NCBI RefSeq assembly: GCF_001659605.2
Contig: NC_035164.2
Coordinates: 19,438,000-19,501,999 of the forward strand
Direction: 5' to 3'
DNA length: 64,000 nt
Source: Manihot esculenta
Lineage: Eukaryota > Streptophyta > Magnoliopsida > Malpighiales > Euphorbiaceae
A program made the translations under genes and the position numbers. Shown in pieces: positions 22,103 through 33,253 of this stretch (position 1 is its first letter; every line of letters starts with the position of its first letter). The notes under the pieces were generated by a model. It was not told the DNA's origin and searched no databases. It saw nothing but the letters and a program-made list of their open reading frames with translations.

Positions 22103-22630
22103 TAATATTGCACAATAATTGCCCAAAGTATGAGCTATCACTATAAGACAAGGTCTCGTGGCTAGGATCTAATAAGCCGATATATGGTTCCACCTGTGTA
22201 AAAGAGGACCTGGACACCATGGTACCCAGTTCTTCATCAAGACTCGCCATCTCTTGGATAGATCGAATCTTCATATAAAGTTACCATTAGCAAATACAAT
22301 CTAGCAGATCCTCGTTATGCCTGTAATAACGAGATTTTCAATCGATTAGTCGAAGGGATCCCCTATCAATTAGCCGGCTACATTATAACCGGATTCCTAA
22401 AAAATGCTATAATTAACTCCATCTTTTTACAGTATAAAAGCTAATAATCACAGAGACAAAGGTACGGATTTTTACATAACTACTCTTGAGTTCTAAAGCA
22501 ATTTCTTATACTCGCTTTATTTTTCATTTTACTGACTTGAGCATTAGAGTGGCTGCCATAGGCGCCAACCACCTCGTATTCTCTTTTTTGCAGGATTGAC
22601 CAATTGCAGCCTAACTCTATTTCGGCCACA
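22103..22630 (+). repeat. 3' LTR of the Tat-lineage element
   Basis: Partner of 2850-3383. TATA box at 22433-22439; it ends in CTCTATTTCGGCCACA. Its first two bases are TA where the 5' copy has TG, probably a point mutation. Confidence 0.7.
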
Positions 22631-22901
22631 TCGATCATCAATCAAAAGGTTTGGATAAATTGAATGAAAAACTTAATTTTAGACAAAATTGGACATTGTC
22701 TTAGAGTTTAGAAGTAAAAATGAGCTTTATTCTATTTGATAATTGTTGTGACCTCTTATAATCCTGCTACTTCTACTTATACATTCTCTCCCATCTTATT
22801 AGTGAACCCTAGTTTTTTTCTCGAAACCTTAATCCTAAATTGGATTATGAATCGCTAAAGTTTAAAAAAAGGCGATAGGACCTTTTGGTCTCAAATTTGT
22901 A
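22631..22901. other. Non-coding spacer right of the Tat element
   Basis: No feature identified. No convincing copy of the 5-mer flanking the 5' LTR of the Tat element is found here. Confidence 0.4.
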
Positions 22902-23498
22902 GGGAATTTTCATTCATGGTCACTAAACTTTAGTCATTAATTCATTACAGTCACTAAATTTAATTTATTTTAGAAAAATAATCTACGTTTAAATATTTGT
23001 CTGAAATTATCACTTACATGAGATTCTGTGGATTTCTTTTGGTAAAGTGCATATGTGACATATCCTACATAGTTTAAAATATTTTTAAAAAAAATTCTTT
23101 TGTAATGTAGAATATTATTTCTCTCCCTCTCTTCTGCCTTGTTACTACTTTCTTCCTCGCACTGAAATCCCATAAAAAACCCACTCAAGTAAAAGTCTCC
23201 TAGAAAAAAATCTTAGATGTCGAAGCATAAAGCACATGAAGGATCATAGTCTTTTTTTCTTTTTTTTTTTCAAATTATTCAAATTAACTTTTTTATTTGT
23301 TTTTAATAAAAAATAAAAGTGTTTTTATTTTTTATTAATAAAAATTTAATTTCATTATTTTAAACCACGTAAGATAAATCAAATGTGCACTTTACTAATC
23401 TAAGTGATTGTTTCAGGTAAATATTTAAATATTGATAACTTTTTTAAAATAAATTGAAGTTTAATAATCTTAACGAATCAGTGACTAAAAAATTACTC
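22902..23498. mobile_element. Decayed long-TIR MITE, same family as 32510-33253
   Basis: The left end, GGGAATTTTCATTCATGGTCACTAAAC and onward, is alignable to the left end at 32510. The right part (ATTGAAGTTTAATAATC, then CAGTGACTAAAA, ending AATTACTCC) is an inverted, decayed counterpart. The interior is AT-rich with no transposase. No clean target duplication was found. The family is inferred from the better preserved copy in the copia element. Confidence 0.55.
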
Positions 23499-24545
23499 CA
23501 ATGTTGCAGTTTATACTTTATGCATCATGATGTTATCCATCACATAATCCTTCTCCTTCTTTATAATGTATAATTACATTTTGGTCCTTACACTAATAAA
23601 TTACACAAATATCCCTAAAAGATGCTTGTTTAAAATCTTCCCTAGCAAATTAATTTTCTTTTTGTTATCTTGTCACATCTTCAATTGAGTTCTAAAATAG
23701 TCTCAAATTTTTTTTCTCAAGAAAAGTTACATTTTAGTCCATTTCAAGGGTAAATTATTTGAAGGGCACCCAAAAATAGCTCTTTGCCAAAATAAAGCAA
23801 GAAAACTCATTTTCAACAAAGGAGTTGGTCTTTACACTTCCATTGAAATTATAATTCTCAATTTTCATTTAATGATAGAAGTTACCGTTTACTCCCAAAA
23901 AAGAAATTTTAATCTCCCCACTAGACTTATATATCTTCATCCGCAATAGAGTTTTATTGTCCTAAAAGGCTTTAAAAATAAATATTTCTAATGGAGGTAA
24001 TAAGTTAAAATTTTCAAGCGGAGATGCATTTTCAAAATCCTCAATAAATTTTAGCTGATCTTTCAAGAAGATTACTAGTCGCTCAAATAGTTATCAAAAT
24101 TATGAAATTTCAAAAAATCCAATCGATTCCTAAAAAGGATCATTTTATCCTAAAATAAGCTAAAAATATTTTCAAAATCAAAATAAAAAGTTTTCTTTTT
24201 GTAAGTCCATAGGCACAACTTAGGGTACACTAGATGTTTTATAAGGCTTCGGATAACTGCCTGAACATATTATTTATAAATGAGTAAGACGTCATAATAT
24301 ACATCATCACAAGATACCCATATAATAGAAAGGCATGGCATATACATAGAAGCAATAAACCAGTTTGAAGGTAATGTAATCTCATATTATGTAACTATGT
24401 AAAGGTCTAATTCTCTCTCAAAAGGAGATATGTAGAAAGTTTAAAAAATTGTTTAAATTTAAATTCTAAAAAATATTTCATATCATGTTTCCTTTTCTAA
24501 AATATGTGAGAGTTGAATTCTCCCTCAAAAGAAGACACATAAAAG
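23499..24545. other. AT-rich non-coding region
   Basis: No gene, LTR or terminal inverted repeat recognised. It ends with AAG, the left target duplication of the CACTA MITE. Confidence 0.4.
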
Positions 24546-25199
24546 CACTATAAGAAAAATGTTCATTAATGAGAGAAAAAGTTATCATTAAATATTAAAA
24601 ATTGATCGTTAAAAATGATTAAGGACCTTTTTTTTTTGTCGTTAAATTGTTGTTAGAGGTTCTATAAGACGAGACTATAATCGGTAGTTAAAACTATAAC
24701 AATAATGATAAATTTATTTTTTATTAATGATAATTAATATAGTTGTAAATAATTTAATAACGATAATTAAATTTTTTATTAAAATTTAAATAAACGATTA
24801 TTATTTTTCTATATAATAATTTTAAAATAGTGATAATAATTGAAAATAATTAAATATTGATAATAATTGAGTACACAATATTTTCATTAAAAGAGAAATG
24901 TTCAATTTATACTTATTGTAAGTTTATATGATCTATAAGTCATATTGGTTATTAATTTATAGTGATTTTAAGTGATATCTCATTCTTTCTTTTTTCGATA
25001 TGAGATCTAGAAAAAAAAAGTATACTAGCACTTAACGATCAACACTCTCATTTTTAACGAGAATATTTTATGCTGATCGCTAAAATTTAATATAACAACG
25101 ACCAATTACATCATTGGTCGTTATATATATATTATTAGTGAGAAAAAGTTAAATTAGTCATCATCTTTTTGTCGTTTAAAAACTATATTTCTTGTAGTG
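24546..25199. mobile_element. Non-autonomous CACTA element (654 bp), TSD AAG
   Basis: Begins CACTATAAGAAAAATG and ends TATTTCTTGTAGTG, the inverted termini typical of plant CACTA (En/Spm) elements. The 3-bp duplication AAG occurs at 24543-24545 and 25200-25202, the length CACTA transposases make. The interior is AT-rich, with subterminal words such as AACGATCA and GGTCGTTA in both orientations, possible transposase-binding repeats. No transposase gene is present, so it could move only in trans. Confidence 0.8.
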
Positions 25200-26811
25200 A
25201 AGTTTAGAAAAATCTAAGTTCATATCCTCAAAATATTACAAATATCAAAAAAGTGCTTTTGATTTATTGTGAGATTGTAAGTCTTAGAAGGAGCAAAAAA
25301 AAGTAACACAAAAACTTGTTCTGACTCAAACAATTGAGTTAGTAATAAAAGTTGAGACACTCAAACCTTTTTTTTTTTTTTTTCTGAAGATGCAATTTAA
25401 TAAATCTTGAGCTAGCTAGCCTCCATATTTCACTAAGGTGGAGACAAATTATAGACCATTAATTTTAATATTTTGGAATTGTAACATTTCCTACTCGGTC
25501 TAGGAATAAACTGGGCTAGTAACGTCATATAATGTATTAAAGCTCTTATAATCGTTTTAGAATTTAGTGGGCATCTTTTAGAACATACATAATTTTTTTA
25601 GAGACAAAGAAAAATAATTTAATTGAAAGGGTAATTAGTTATAAAACTAGATTCGTGCTCCATAAACAACCAATTTTTACAAAAAAAATTTCAAATGGAG
25701 AAACTAGAAGAGATTTCTATATATTTTGAATATTTCCAAACCTATAAATATATTTAAAACTATCCATTGTTAGATGTATATGCCATAGAGCAAAATTTTG
25801 TACTATATTTTTGCAATTTGATATTTCACGGGGAAAGAACTTTTTTATATATATTTTATATTAAATGGTGTTTAATTTATTAATTGACCTATTTCTTTTA
25901 GACTTTTATTAGATGTTCCCTTCCTAAAGAGTTAAAAATAAGTGTGATGAAGCATACTTGTATAGATAATTATAAATTATCCTTATTCATAGAATATCTT
26001 ACTGGTCATGATTTATTCATATTAGACTGTTACCTTCATTTATCTTTTCTGGTTAGCATAGAGATGCTAATGAGAGTAAAGTACTGAGTGACATACTATA
26101 GAACATAAGATGTCTAGACAAACATGTGGTTGCTTGCAGTGATAAGTGAGCTTGAACTAGTGATATATAGATGAGGAACACATAATTTACTCTTTATCAT
26201 TATTTGCTCGTTCAGATCATAATATTGTAGATGTGATTTTGGAGGGTTGGATGGCCTCCACAAGAGAATGTTGGGTATTTCTTGAATGCCTCTTGATGAA
26301 TGATTAAGGTTTAATGAAAGAGATATATTTGTAGATGTAAAGAAAATCTAGTACCTTTTAAATCATGTATGATCGCCCACAGGTTTATTTGGAGCTAATT
26401 TAAGCTGATTTTTTTTTTTTGCTCAATTAATCTCTTAATTGTCTTTCCAAAGGGTCATCTTTAAGCAGTAAAAATTACAAAGTTCTCCCTCCTTAACGAG
26501 CTTGGTCGAATGGGCTATAGAGAGTGGTATTTGACCATTCCTTCTTTTTAAGGAAAGCCCACTCTTTCTAAGGTCCGCATGGTTCTTAGGCCTCATTCAA
26601 AAGTCTAGAAAAATGAGGGCGAAAACTGATTTACCCTTTTTTGAATTTTATTATTTTTCCATTCTTATTTTTCACCTTTTTCAAAAAAAAAATTTCACGA
26701 TATAAAACATCTTTTTGAAGCTCTAAAATTAATTTTATATGCATTGGAACCATGATGTGATTCTCATTATCTAGCTCTCACTTCTTTAGATATGCATATA
26801 CTCATGAATAC
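25200..26811. other. AT-rich non-coding region before the truncated Athila element
   Basis: No ORF or repeat boundary could be supported. Poly-T runs occur near 25369-25383 and 26410-26420. The left end of the Athila element and the 5' half of the copia element at 30972 should have been in this area, but neither is recognisable, so a deletion is likely. Confidence 0.4.
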
Positions 26812-26833
26812 AGGTCAGAAAATTTCAGAACCA

Positions 26834-27866
26834 GATCTGAAGCCTCTTCCAGGCCACTTGAAATATGTGTACTTGGGAGCTAAAAAGACACTTCCAGTGA
26901 TAGTGTCACATCAATTGAGCCAACAAGAGGAAGAAAGTCTCCGGAAGTACTGAGGAAACACAAGGGAGCCATAGGATGGACCATAGATGACATAAAGGCA
27001 TCTCCCCCACCATATGCATGCATAGAATACACAAGGAAGAAGAGTGCAAGCCAATCTGAGATGCTCAAAGAAGACTGAATCCACCTATGATGGAAGTAGT
27101 GAAAAAAGAGATAGTCAAGCTCCTGGATGCAGGAATCATCTACCCAATCTCTGATAGCAAATGGGTAAGTCCTGTGTATGTAGTCCCAAAGAAAACTACG
27201 ATCACCATTGTATTAAACACTAAAGGAGGACTTGTTCTGACTAGAGTCCAGAATGGGTGGAGACTGTGCATGGACTATAGGAAGTTAAATGTAGCAACAA
27301 GGAAAGATCACTTCCCCTTGCCCTTTATTCATCAGATGCTAGAGAGGCTTGCAGGTAAGTCCCACTATTGTTGTCTTGATGGTTTTTCAAGTTTTTATCA
27401 GATTCCAGTAGCTCCAGAGGACCAAGAGAAGACCACTTTCACTTGTCCTTTTGGCACTTTTGCATTCAGAAGAATGTCGTTTGGATTATGCAATGCCCCT
27501 GCCACATTCCAACGCTGTATGATGAGCATATTTTCAGATTATGTGAAGAACATCATTGAAGTCTTCATGGATGACTTCACAGTGTACGGTAACTCTTTTG
27601 AAGAATGCCTTGCCAATCTAGAAAAGATCCTACAGAGATGCCTTGAATCGAATCTTGTACTCAATTATGAGAAATGCCACTTCATGGTTAACCAAGGTAT
27701 GGTCTTAGGACATGTTGTTTCAGCTAAAAGAATTGAAGTGGAAAAAGCCAAGGTAGATACCATAAAAAATCTGCCTTATCCCACAAATGTTAGAGAGATC
27801 CGCTCCTTCCTTGGCCATGCAGGATTCTACAGAAGATTCATAAAAGACTTCTCCAAAATCACATAG
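26834..27866 (+). pseudogene. Athila reverse transcriptase (broken)
   Basis: The upstream part, 26834-27078, has DLKPLPGHLKYVYLG and IGWTIDDIKA, the conserved Athila linker before RT, split by a frameshift near 26950 and a TGA near 27076. From 27087 an open 259-codon frame carries the RT: KWVSPVYVVPKK, WRLCMDYRKLN, the catalytic box VFMDDFTVYG at about 27560-27590, and SFLGHAGFYRRFIKDFSK at the end. Stop TAG at 27864 separates it from RNase H. RT would copy element RNA to DNA. It is inactive as it stands. Confidence 0.9.
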
Positions 27867-27878
27867 CCATTATGCAGA

Positions 27879-28430
27879 TTGCTCCAGCAAGATGTAACAT
27901 TTGATTTTGATGCAGGTTGTAAGACAACATTTGATTTGATAAAGGAATTACTTATGACTGCCCCAATCATTCAGGCACCTGACTGGAACTTGCCCTTTGA
28001 AATCATGTGTGATGCAAGCAACTACGCTGTGGGGGCAGTCTTGGGGCAACGTGTAGGGAACTCACCTCACGTGATTCACTATGCATCTCGCACATTGGAC
28101 GCTGCCCAAAGCAACTACTCAACAATAGAAAAGGAGCTCTTGGCTGTTGCATTTGCCTTAGAGAAATTCAGATCATACCTCCTGGGGACTAAAGTCATCA
28201 TCTATTCTGACCATGCAGCCTTGCGGTATCTAATCAAGAAAAAGGAGGCAAAACCGAGACTCATTCAGTGGATTCTACTATTACAAGAGTTCGACCTGGA
28301 GAGAAGGGACAAGAAAGGGAAAGAGAATCTAGTGGCTAATCACCTAAGCCGACTTCCCTCTAACTCTGCGCCATGTCCAATCAAGGAAGACCTCCCAGAC
28401 GAACATCTGTTCGTCTCTCAGTCTGCTTAA
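27879..28430 (+). pseudogene. Athila RNase H domain, separated from RT
   Basis: In the same frame as the RT after one stop codon. [16 protein letters not shown] at about 27999-28047, [20 protein letters not shown] and [11 protein letters not shown] give the RNase H core with its acidic residues. [12 protein letters not shown] at about 28324 marks the usual domain end. The sequence then switches, within about 20 codons, to the non-coding 3' region instead of the integrase zinc finger. Confidence 0.85.
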
Positions 28431-29436
28431 GTGATCGCACCTCACAACCACACCAGGGGAGTACTCAGTTTCCTTTGAACTTTAATTTTTTCAATACATT
28501 GAGGACAATGCATGAATTAGGTGTGGGGGTGCATATCTCTGAATTTTTATTTTTAGTCATTTTTTCTTTCAGTTTTAGTTTGAATAGCCACAGTTTGAAT
28601 TTTTTTTTCCATTTTTGTTTTATTTTGCTTTCAATACACACACACATGTAGCCACAGTTTTTTTCTTTTTTATGTTTTGGTTTGCTTTACTCAAACTCAT
28701 AGACTATGTCGGATGAGCTTTCTTTCCATTACCCCATTGATGTGATGACTCTTTAAACTTAAGTTGAATCAATTGCAGTGAGTTATATTCATGTTTGGGA
28801 ATTTCCTTTTGAATTGAATCTTTGAGCTTGCCACGGTGAAAAATATATATTGCTCATTAGAGAGAATGAATTGAAAGATGTGTGAATGAACTTAACATGA
28901 CTTGTTTTAGCAATTGGTGTTGATTTGCCCAATTCATTGAGAAAGAAATTCAGCAAATGCTTAGAATTCACGAGCACAAATTGAAAACTGTTCCAATGGT
29001 TAAAAGACTATGAACAGAGCTAGTAGCCACTTGAACAGGTGACCAACTGAGTAACTGGGGGTGGGTATCACCAATATGTACTTTCACGTCAAAAGGTTGG
29101 TGACTTTTTCAAGCAAGATTAAAGTGCAAAAGGTTGAATATAGTACTTCAAGATGAAGGCAAGTCAATTCGAAAGCTAAGAAGAGTCTTAATTGAATAAA
29201 TAATATGTGCATGTGTAATCTCTCTCTTGAGGAAAATAAATACTAGCCATGGTAGGTGAAAGGAGACAAGGAAAGAAGGTGAGTAACCTTGATGCATACA
29301 TTTTTCACTGTAATGCTTCAAAGTAAGGATCTAAAGTAAGAGCTTAAGTGGAAATAAAGGATCAAGTAGCAAAGAGAGCTTGTTTGACTAAGTTTATTTG
29401 CTTGAGGACAAGCAAAAGACTAGGTGTGGAGGTATT
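28431..29436 (+). other. 3' untranslated region and polypurine tract of the Athila element
   Basis: Alignable with the reverse complement of 6716-7700. Contains GAGGACAATGCATGAATT and then GTGTGGGGGTGCAT near 28501-28531, and a second motif GAGGACAAGC...GGTGTGGAGGTATT at 29404-29436 which is the true polypurine tract. An antisense frame (28789-28977) resembles that at 7143-7490. Confidence 0.65.
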
Positions 29437-30971
29437 TGATCAATCCAAATTTAGACCATTTTATCATAATGTTATTGATGTTAATTACACTTTTTCTGCC
29501 TAATTTTGTGATTTTGCTCTTATTTTGCAGAAAATGGTGTAAAGAGGTAATTTGGAGAAAATGCCCTTAAAACTGCCTAAAATGGAACAAAGGAGAGCAA
29601 GCATGCCAAGTTGCATCTGAAGAGGAGATAAATAAGGAAAGTAATTTGAAATTCAAATTTCAAATCTCCAAGATCATTAAAAATTCAAGATTCAGCTTAT
29701 TAAGGAAAGTGCTAAATAAGGAAAGTGCAGAGCAATTTGAAATTCAAATCTTCAAGAATCCCTTTCCTTATTGAAGAAGCCAAATCTCTAGAAGATGCAC
29801 ATTCAAATTTGAAATTCAAATTCAGCTCGTCAAGGAAGCCAAAGAAGACACACATGCCACCTCAAGTCTTGCACATTCAAAATTCAAAATTCAAAGAGAG
29901 GCTTCACCTCATCAATGCACACATAGGCAGCATGGGCAGCACCTTGGGCAGTAAGGAGATCAACTTGGGCAGCAAAGAAGACCTAGGGCAGCACATAAAC
30001 TCTATAAAAGCCACCTTAAGGAGCCGGCCACTCTCTCTTCTCTCCTTCTCTTCACTTTCGGCCGGCGCAAGCCCTTCTTCTCCAAGCTTTGGTTCTTCTT
30101 CTCCTTCTACCTATCTTCTTTATTTTTGGTTTTGTTTCAGCCATGAGTAGCTGAAACCCTTATTTCTAGTTGAAGATTGATTGAAATTTTAGTTGTTTTA
30201 TGGATTGGGAGATCTGAACATACATTGTTTAACTTTTGTTTATTCAATATTTATGCAATTTCATGCTTGATTCCATTATTGCTTTGTTAATTTGATCAAT
30301 GTGGCCAGTTAATTCTTGATTGCAAGGTGATATATTGTTAGGTTGAATAGTTTTAAGTCTGTAATTGCTTGAATTGTTCAAACACAAGAACACTTGGTGT
30401 AAAAACAAAGGAAATTGCACGATCTAGCGATATCTCCATGCGTTTGGGTAGCTAGAATTAGATCTCTCTATTTCTTAATGCAATTGACAATTATTAGATG
30501 CCTAAGGTCCAAGGACGTTCCTTGTCAACTTGTTGATTAGTGATTGGTTAGAGGACGTTCCCTAATTAATTTATGCTTAAGGAGAGACATGGTGGTGAGA
30601 AGCATTTTCCATCTCCATAACTAATTTATTAAATCAAACAAAAGAACCTAAGTATCAATGATCAATCCCAACAACTGAAGTGGATCCAATTCTTCAACTA
30701 GAGCTTTCTTATTATTGATTTCTCTTTACTTTTATTATTCGCTTACTTTATTGCTTTCTTTATTAGTTTAACTAAATTAATCTCAAAACCCCCCTTTTAC
30801 TTTACTTGCAGTTTATTTTATTTTATTTTCAGTTTGTTCTCTTGGTCTTGATAAGAAAGATAGGTGAGTATCAATTCCCTGTGGATTCGATCCTTTCACC
30901 ACTATCTACAATAGTAATATTGTTGATAACTGAAAATGTCATTTTTGACCGGCTTCGACAACCGACAGTCA
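29437..30971 (+). repeat. 3' LTR of the Athila element
   Basis: 1535 bp from TGATCAATCC to CGACAGTCA. The first 140 bases match 10892-11031, and the whole aligns with the LTRs of the Athila derivative, but it lacks most of their GC-rich block: only CTTTCGGCCGGCGCAAG remains near 30055-30071. TATA box at 30003-30009. Confidence 0.85.
30003..30009 (+). promoter_or_regulatory. TATA box of the Athila LTR
   Basis: TATAAAA in CTCTATAAAAGCCACC, in the middle of the LTR, at a plausible U3/R position. Confidence 0.5.
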
Positions 30972-30973
30972 AT

Positions 30974-32509
30974 AATAGATATGGTTATGTGTATTTAATG
31001 AAAAACAAATCTGAATATTTTGAAAAGTTAAAAAATTTCAAAATTGAAGTTGAGAAACAAACTAACAAAAGTATTAAAATCACTTAAATCCAATCGAGAT
31101 GGTGAATACTTGAATTCAGAGTTTTGTGATTATCTAACTGCGAATGGGATTCTCTCGTAATGGACTCTACCTAGATCACCACAACACAATGAAGCTTCAG
31201 AAAGGAGAAACCGTACTGTATTAAATATGGTACAGTCCATGATAAGTCTTGCAGACTTACCTTTATCCTTTTGGGGTTATGCCTTGCAAACTGCAGTATA
31301 CCTTCTTAATAGAGTTTCATCTAAATTCGTTGATAGGACTCCATATGAAATATGAACTAACAAAAGACCAGTCTTATCACATATAAAGATTTGGATATGT
31401 GACGCTTATGTGAAGTGTTTGATATCTGAAAAGCTAGGAGCTAAGCAAGATAAATATAAGTTTATGGGATATCCAAAAGAATCTATTGGATATTATTTCT
31501 ATCATCCCATTGAGAGAAAAATGTTTGTCCCAAAACATGCTACTTTTTTAGAAAAAATAATTTTTCCTTAAAAGAAGTAGTGGGAGTCAGATACAACTTG
31601 AAGAAGTTCAAGAAGTACAAACTGACATCCAAGTAAAACTAGAACTAGAGACTGTAATATCTACTTTGGAAACACAAGTTGAAAGACTAACGTGTAGATC
31701 TGTTAGGGTGAGTAGAGCTCCAATGAGATTAGACCTTCTTGTGGAGACTCATAACAACATTTCACTCATGTCTAATGAGCTTAAGAGCTATGAGAAAGCA
31801 ATACTTGACATTAATTCTTCATATTGACTTGAAGTAATGAAATTCTAAATGGATTCCATGTATACCAACCAAATATAGACTTTGGTTTATGTATCTGAAT
31901 GGATAAAACTCATTGGGTGTGAGTGGGTTTTTAGGAGAAAACTGACATAGAAGGGATTATACTAACATAAAAAGCCATGCTAGTTGCTAAAGGTTGCAGA
32001 CAAAGATAAGGCGTTAACTTTGATGAAACATTTTCACCAATAGCTATGCTTAAAAATTCATAAGGAGCAGCATACCATGATTACGAAATTTGACAAATGG
32101 ATGTCAAAACTGCATTCCTAAATATAAATCTTCTTAAGAATGTGTATATGATACCACCTGAAGGTTTTGAATTCAAAAAATTTTCTAATAAGATATACAA
32201 ATTGCAAAGGTCCATTTATGGACTTAAGCAAGCGCGGAGTTGGAACATCCATTTTGATGAAATAATCAAATAATTTGATTTTGTCAAAAATATGGATGAA
32301 CCTTGTGTGTATAAGAAGGTTAGTGGGAGTGGAGTTGTATTTCTTATTTTATATGTAGATGACATATTAATAATAGTAAATGACATTCCATTACTACAAT
32401 TTGTAAAGATTTGGTTGTCCAAGAATTTTTCCATAAAGAATCAAGGAGAAGCAATTTATATTCTGGAAATTAAGATCTATAGAGATAAATCTAAGCAGTT
32501 GATTGGCTT
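30974..32509 (+). pseudogene. copia pol, part 1: integrase core to mid-RT (broken)
   Basis: Starts inside integrase (NNRYGYVYLMKNKSEYFEKL). Then SPQHNEASERRNRTVLNMVQ at about 31168 is the integrase catalytic-Glu region. TPYEI and VPKHATFLEK follow, then a variable linker and the RT with CEWVFRRKL, PPEGF and KLQRSIYGLKQA (about 32200). The RT catalytic box LYVDDILII lies near 32350. Several stops and frameshifts, for example near 31085, 31353 and 32271, make it inactive. It runs into the MITE at 32510 after the codons for QLIGL. Confidence 0.85.
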
Positions 32510-33253
32510 GGTAATTTTCATCCATGGTCATTGAACTTTAGTCACTGATTCATTGTGGTCACTAAACTTCAATTTGTTTCAAAAAAAGTCATCAACGTTT
32601 AAGCATTTGCATGAAATAGTCACTCAGATAAGATTCTGGTGAAATTTGTATATGCCTTATCTTATGTGGCTTAAAATAATAATCTAATGCAACTTGTCTT
32701 TATATTATACTTGCTATAAGCTCTCACATTTTATGATATCTATGCATCTTTTATATTTATTTTGCATATTTAAGTGAGTAAAATACAAAGTATTTTTTAC
32801 AAAAGTAATTAAATATTTTTTAATTAAAAATATATGAATAAATTTATAGAAAATATAATCTAATAATTAATCTATAATTATTATTTTAATAAGATAATTG
32901 TATAATTAAAAATAATAAATATATATTATTAATGTTTTGTATTATTATATATAAACTACAATATAAAAACATATTTGAGTTTCAGGTGGCGTCACAGTCA
33001 GTATAGTTCAAGAATTTAGAAACTAAAAGATTTTAGTAGCTAAAAAAGAAATGAAAAAGATTTTATTATTATTATTTTAAGTCATGTAGATAGGCTACAT
33101 ATGCGGCTCATCGAAAAATCCACTGGTATCTCACTTAAGTGACTATTTCAAGAAAATATTGAAACATTGATGAATTTTCTAAAACAAATTAAAGTTCAGT
33201 GACTGTAATGAATAATGACTAAAGTTCAGTAATCATAGGTGGAAATTACCCTT
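32510..33253. mobile_element. 744-bp long-TIR MITE, probably Mutator-like, inside copia RT
   Basis: Long inverted ends: GGTAATTTTCATCCATGGTC with CATTGAACTTTAGTCACTG on the left, and CAGTGACTGTAATGAAT...AAGTTCAGTAATCATAGGTGG with AAATTACC on the right. Flanking 9-mers GATTGGCTT (32501-32509) and GCTTGGCTT (33254-33262) match at 8 of 9 positions, the size made by Mutator-like transposases. Copia coding resumes right after it (QLIGL, then SQSAYIDKV), which fixes the ends. No transposase inside. Confidence 0.8.

Larger units (their letters stand above)
2850..22630 (+). mobile_element. Tat-lineage Ty3/gypsy element, internally deleted, hosting two nested elements
   Basis: Related LTRs of about 530 bp lie at 2850-3383 and 22103-22630. 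Between them, after removing the two nested insertions (5072-10825 and 11077-20815), only about 4.3 kb remains: a decayed Tat-type gag, a tandem-repeat array, a short 3' untranslated region and a polypurine tract. No protease, reverse transcriptase, RNase H or integrase of this element remains. The gag runs almost directly into the 3' array, so pol was lost before the nested insertions. Tandem repeats between the coding region and the 3' LTR are known for the Tat/Ogre group. No clear 5-bp target duplication was found, and the LTRs differ at many positions, so it is old. Confidence 0.75.
26812..30971 (+). mobile_element. Truncated Athila-lineage gypsy element (no 5' LTR, gag or integrase)
   Basis: Keeps the protease/RT linker, RT and RNase H, then a 3' untranslated region, polypurine tract and one LTR (29437-30971). 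The 5' LTR and gag are lost on the left, and integrase plus any env-like gene are missing between RNase H and the 3' region. It was inserted into the integrase region of the copia element that resumes at 30972. The next five bases there, ATAAT, are the expected right target duplication, but the left partner is gone. Confidence 0.8.

Noticed and set aside
29725..30150. 141-codon ORF with SSPSFGSSSPS
   Set aside because: Within the Athila LTR; biased composition and no homologous frame in the related LTRs.
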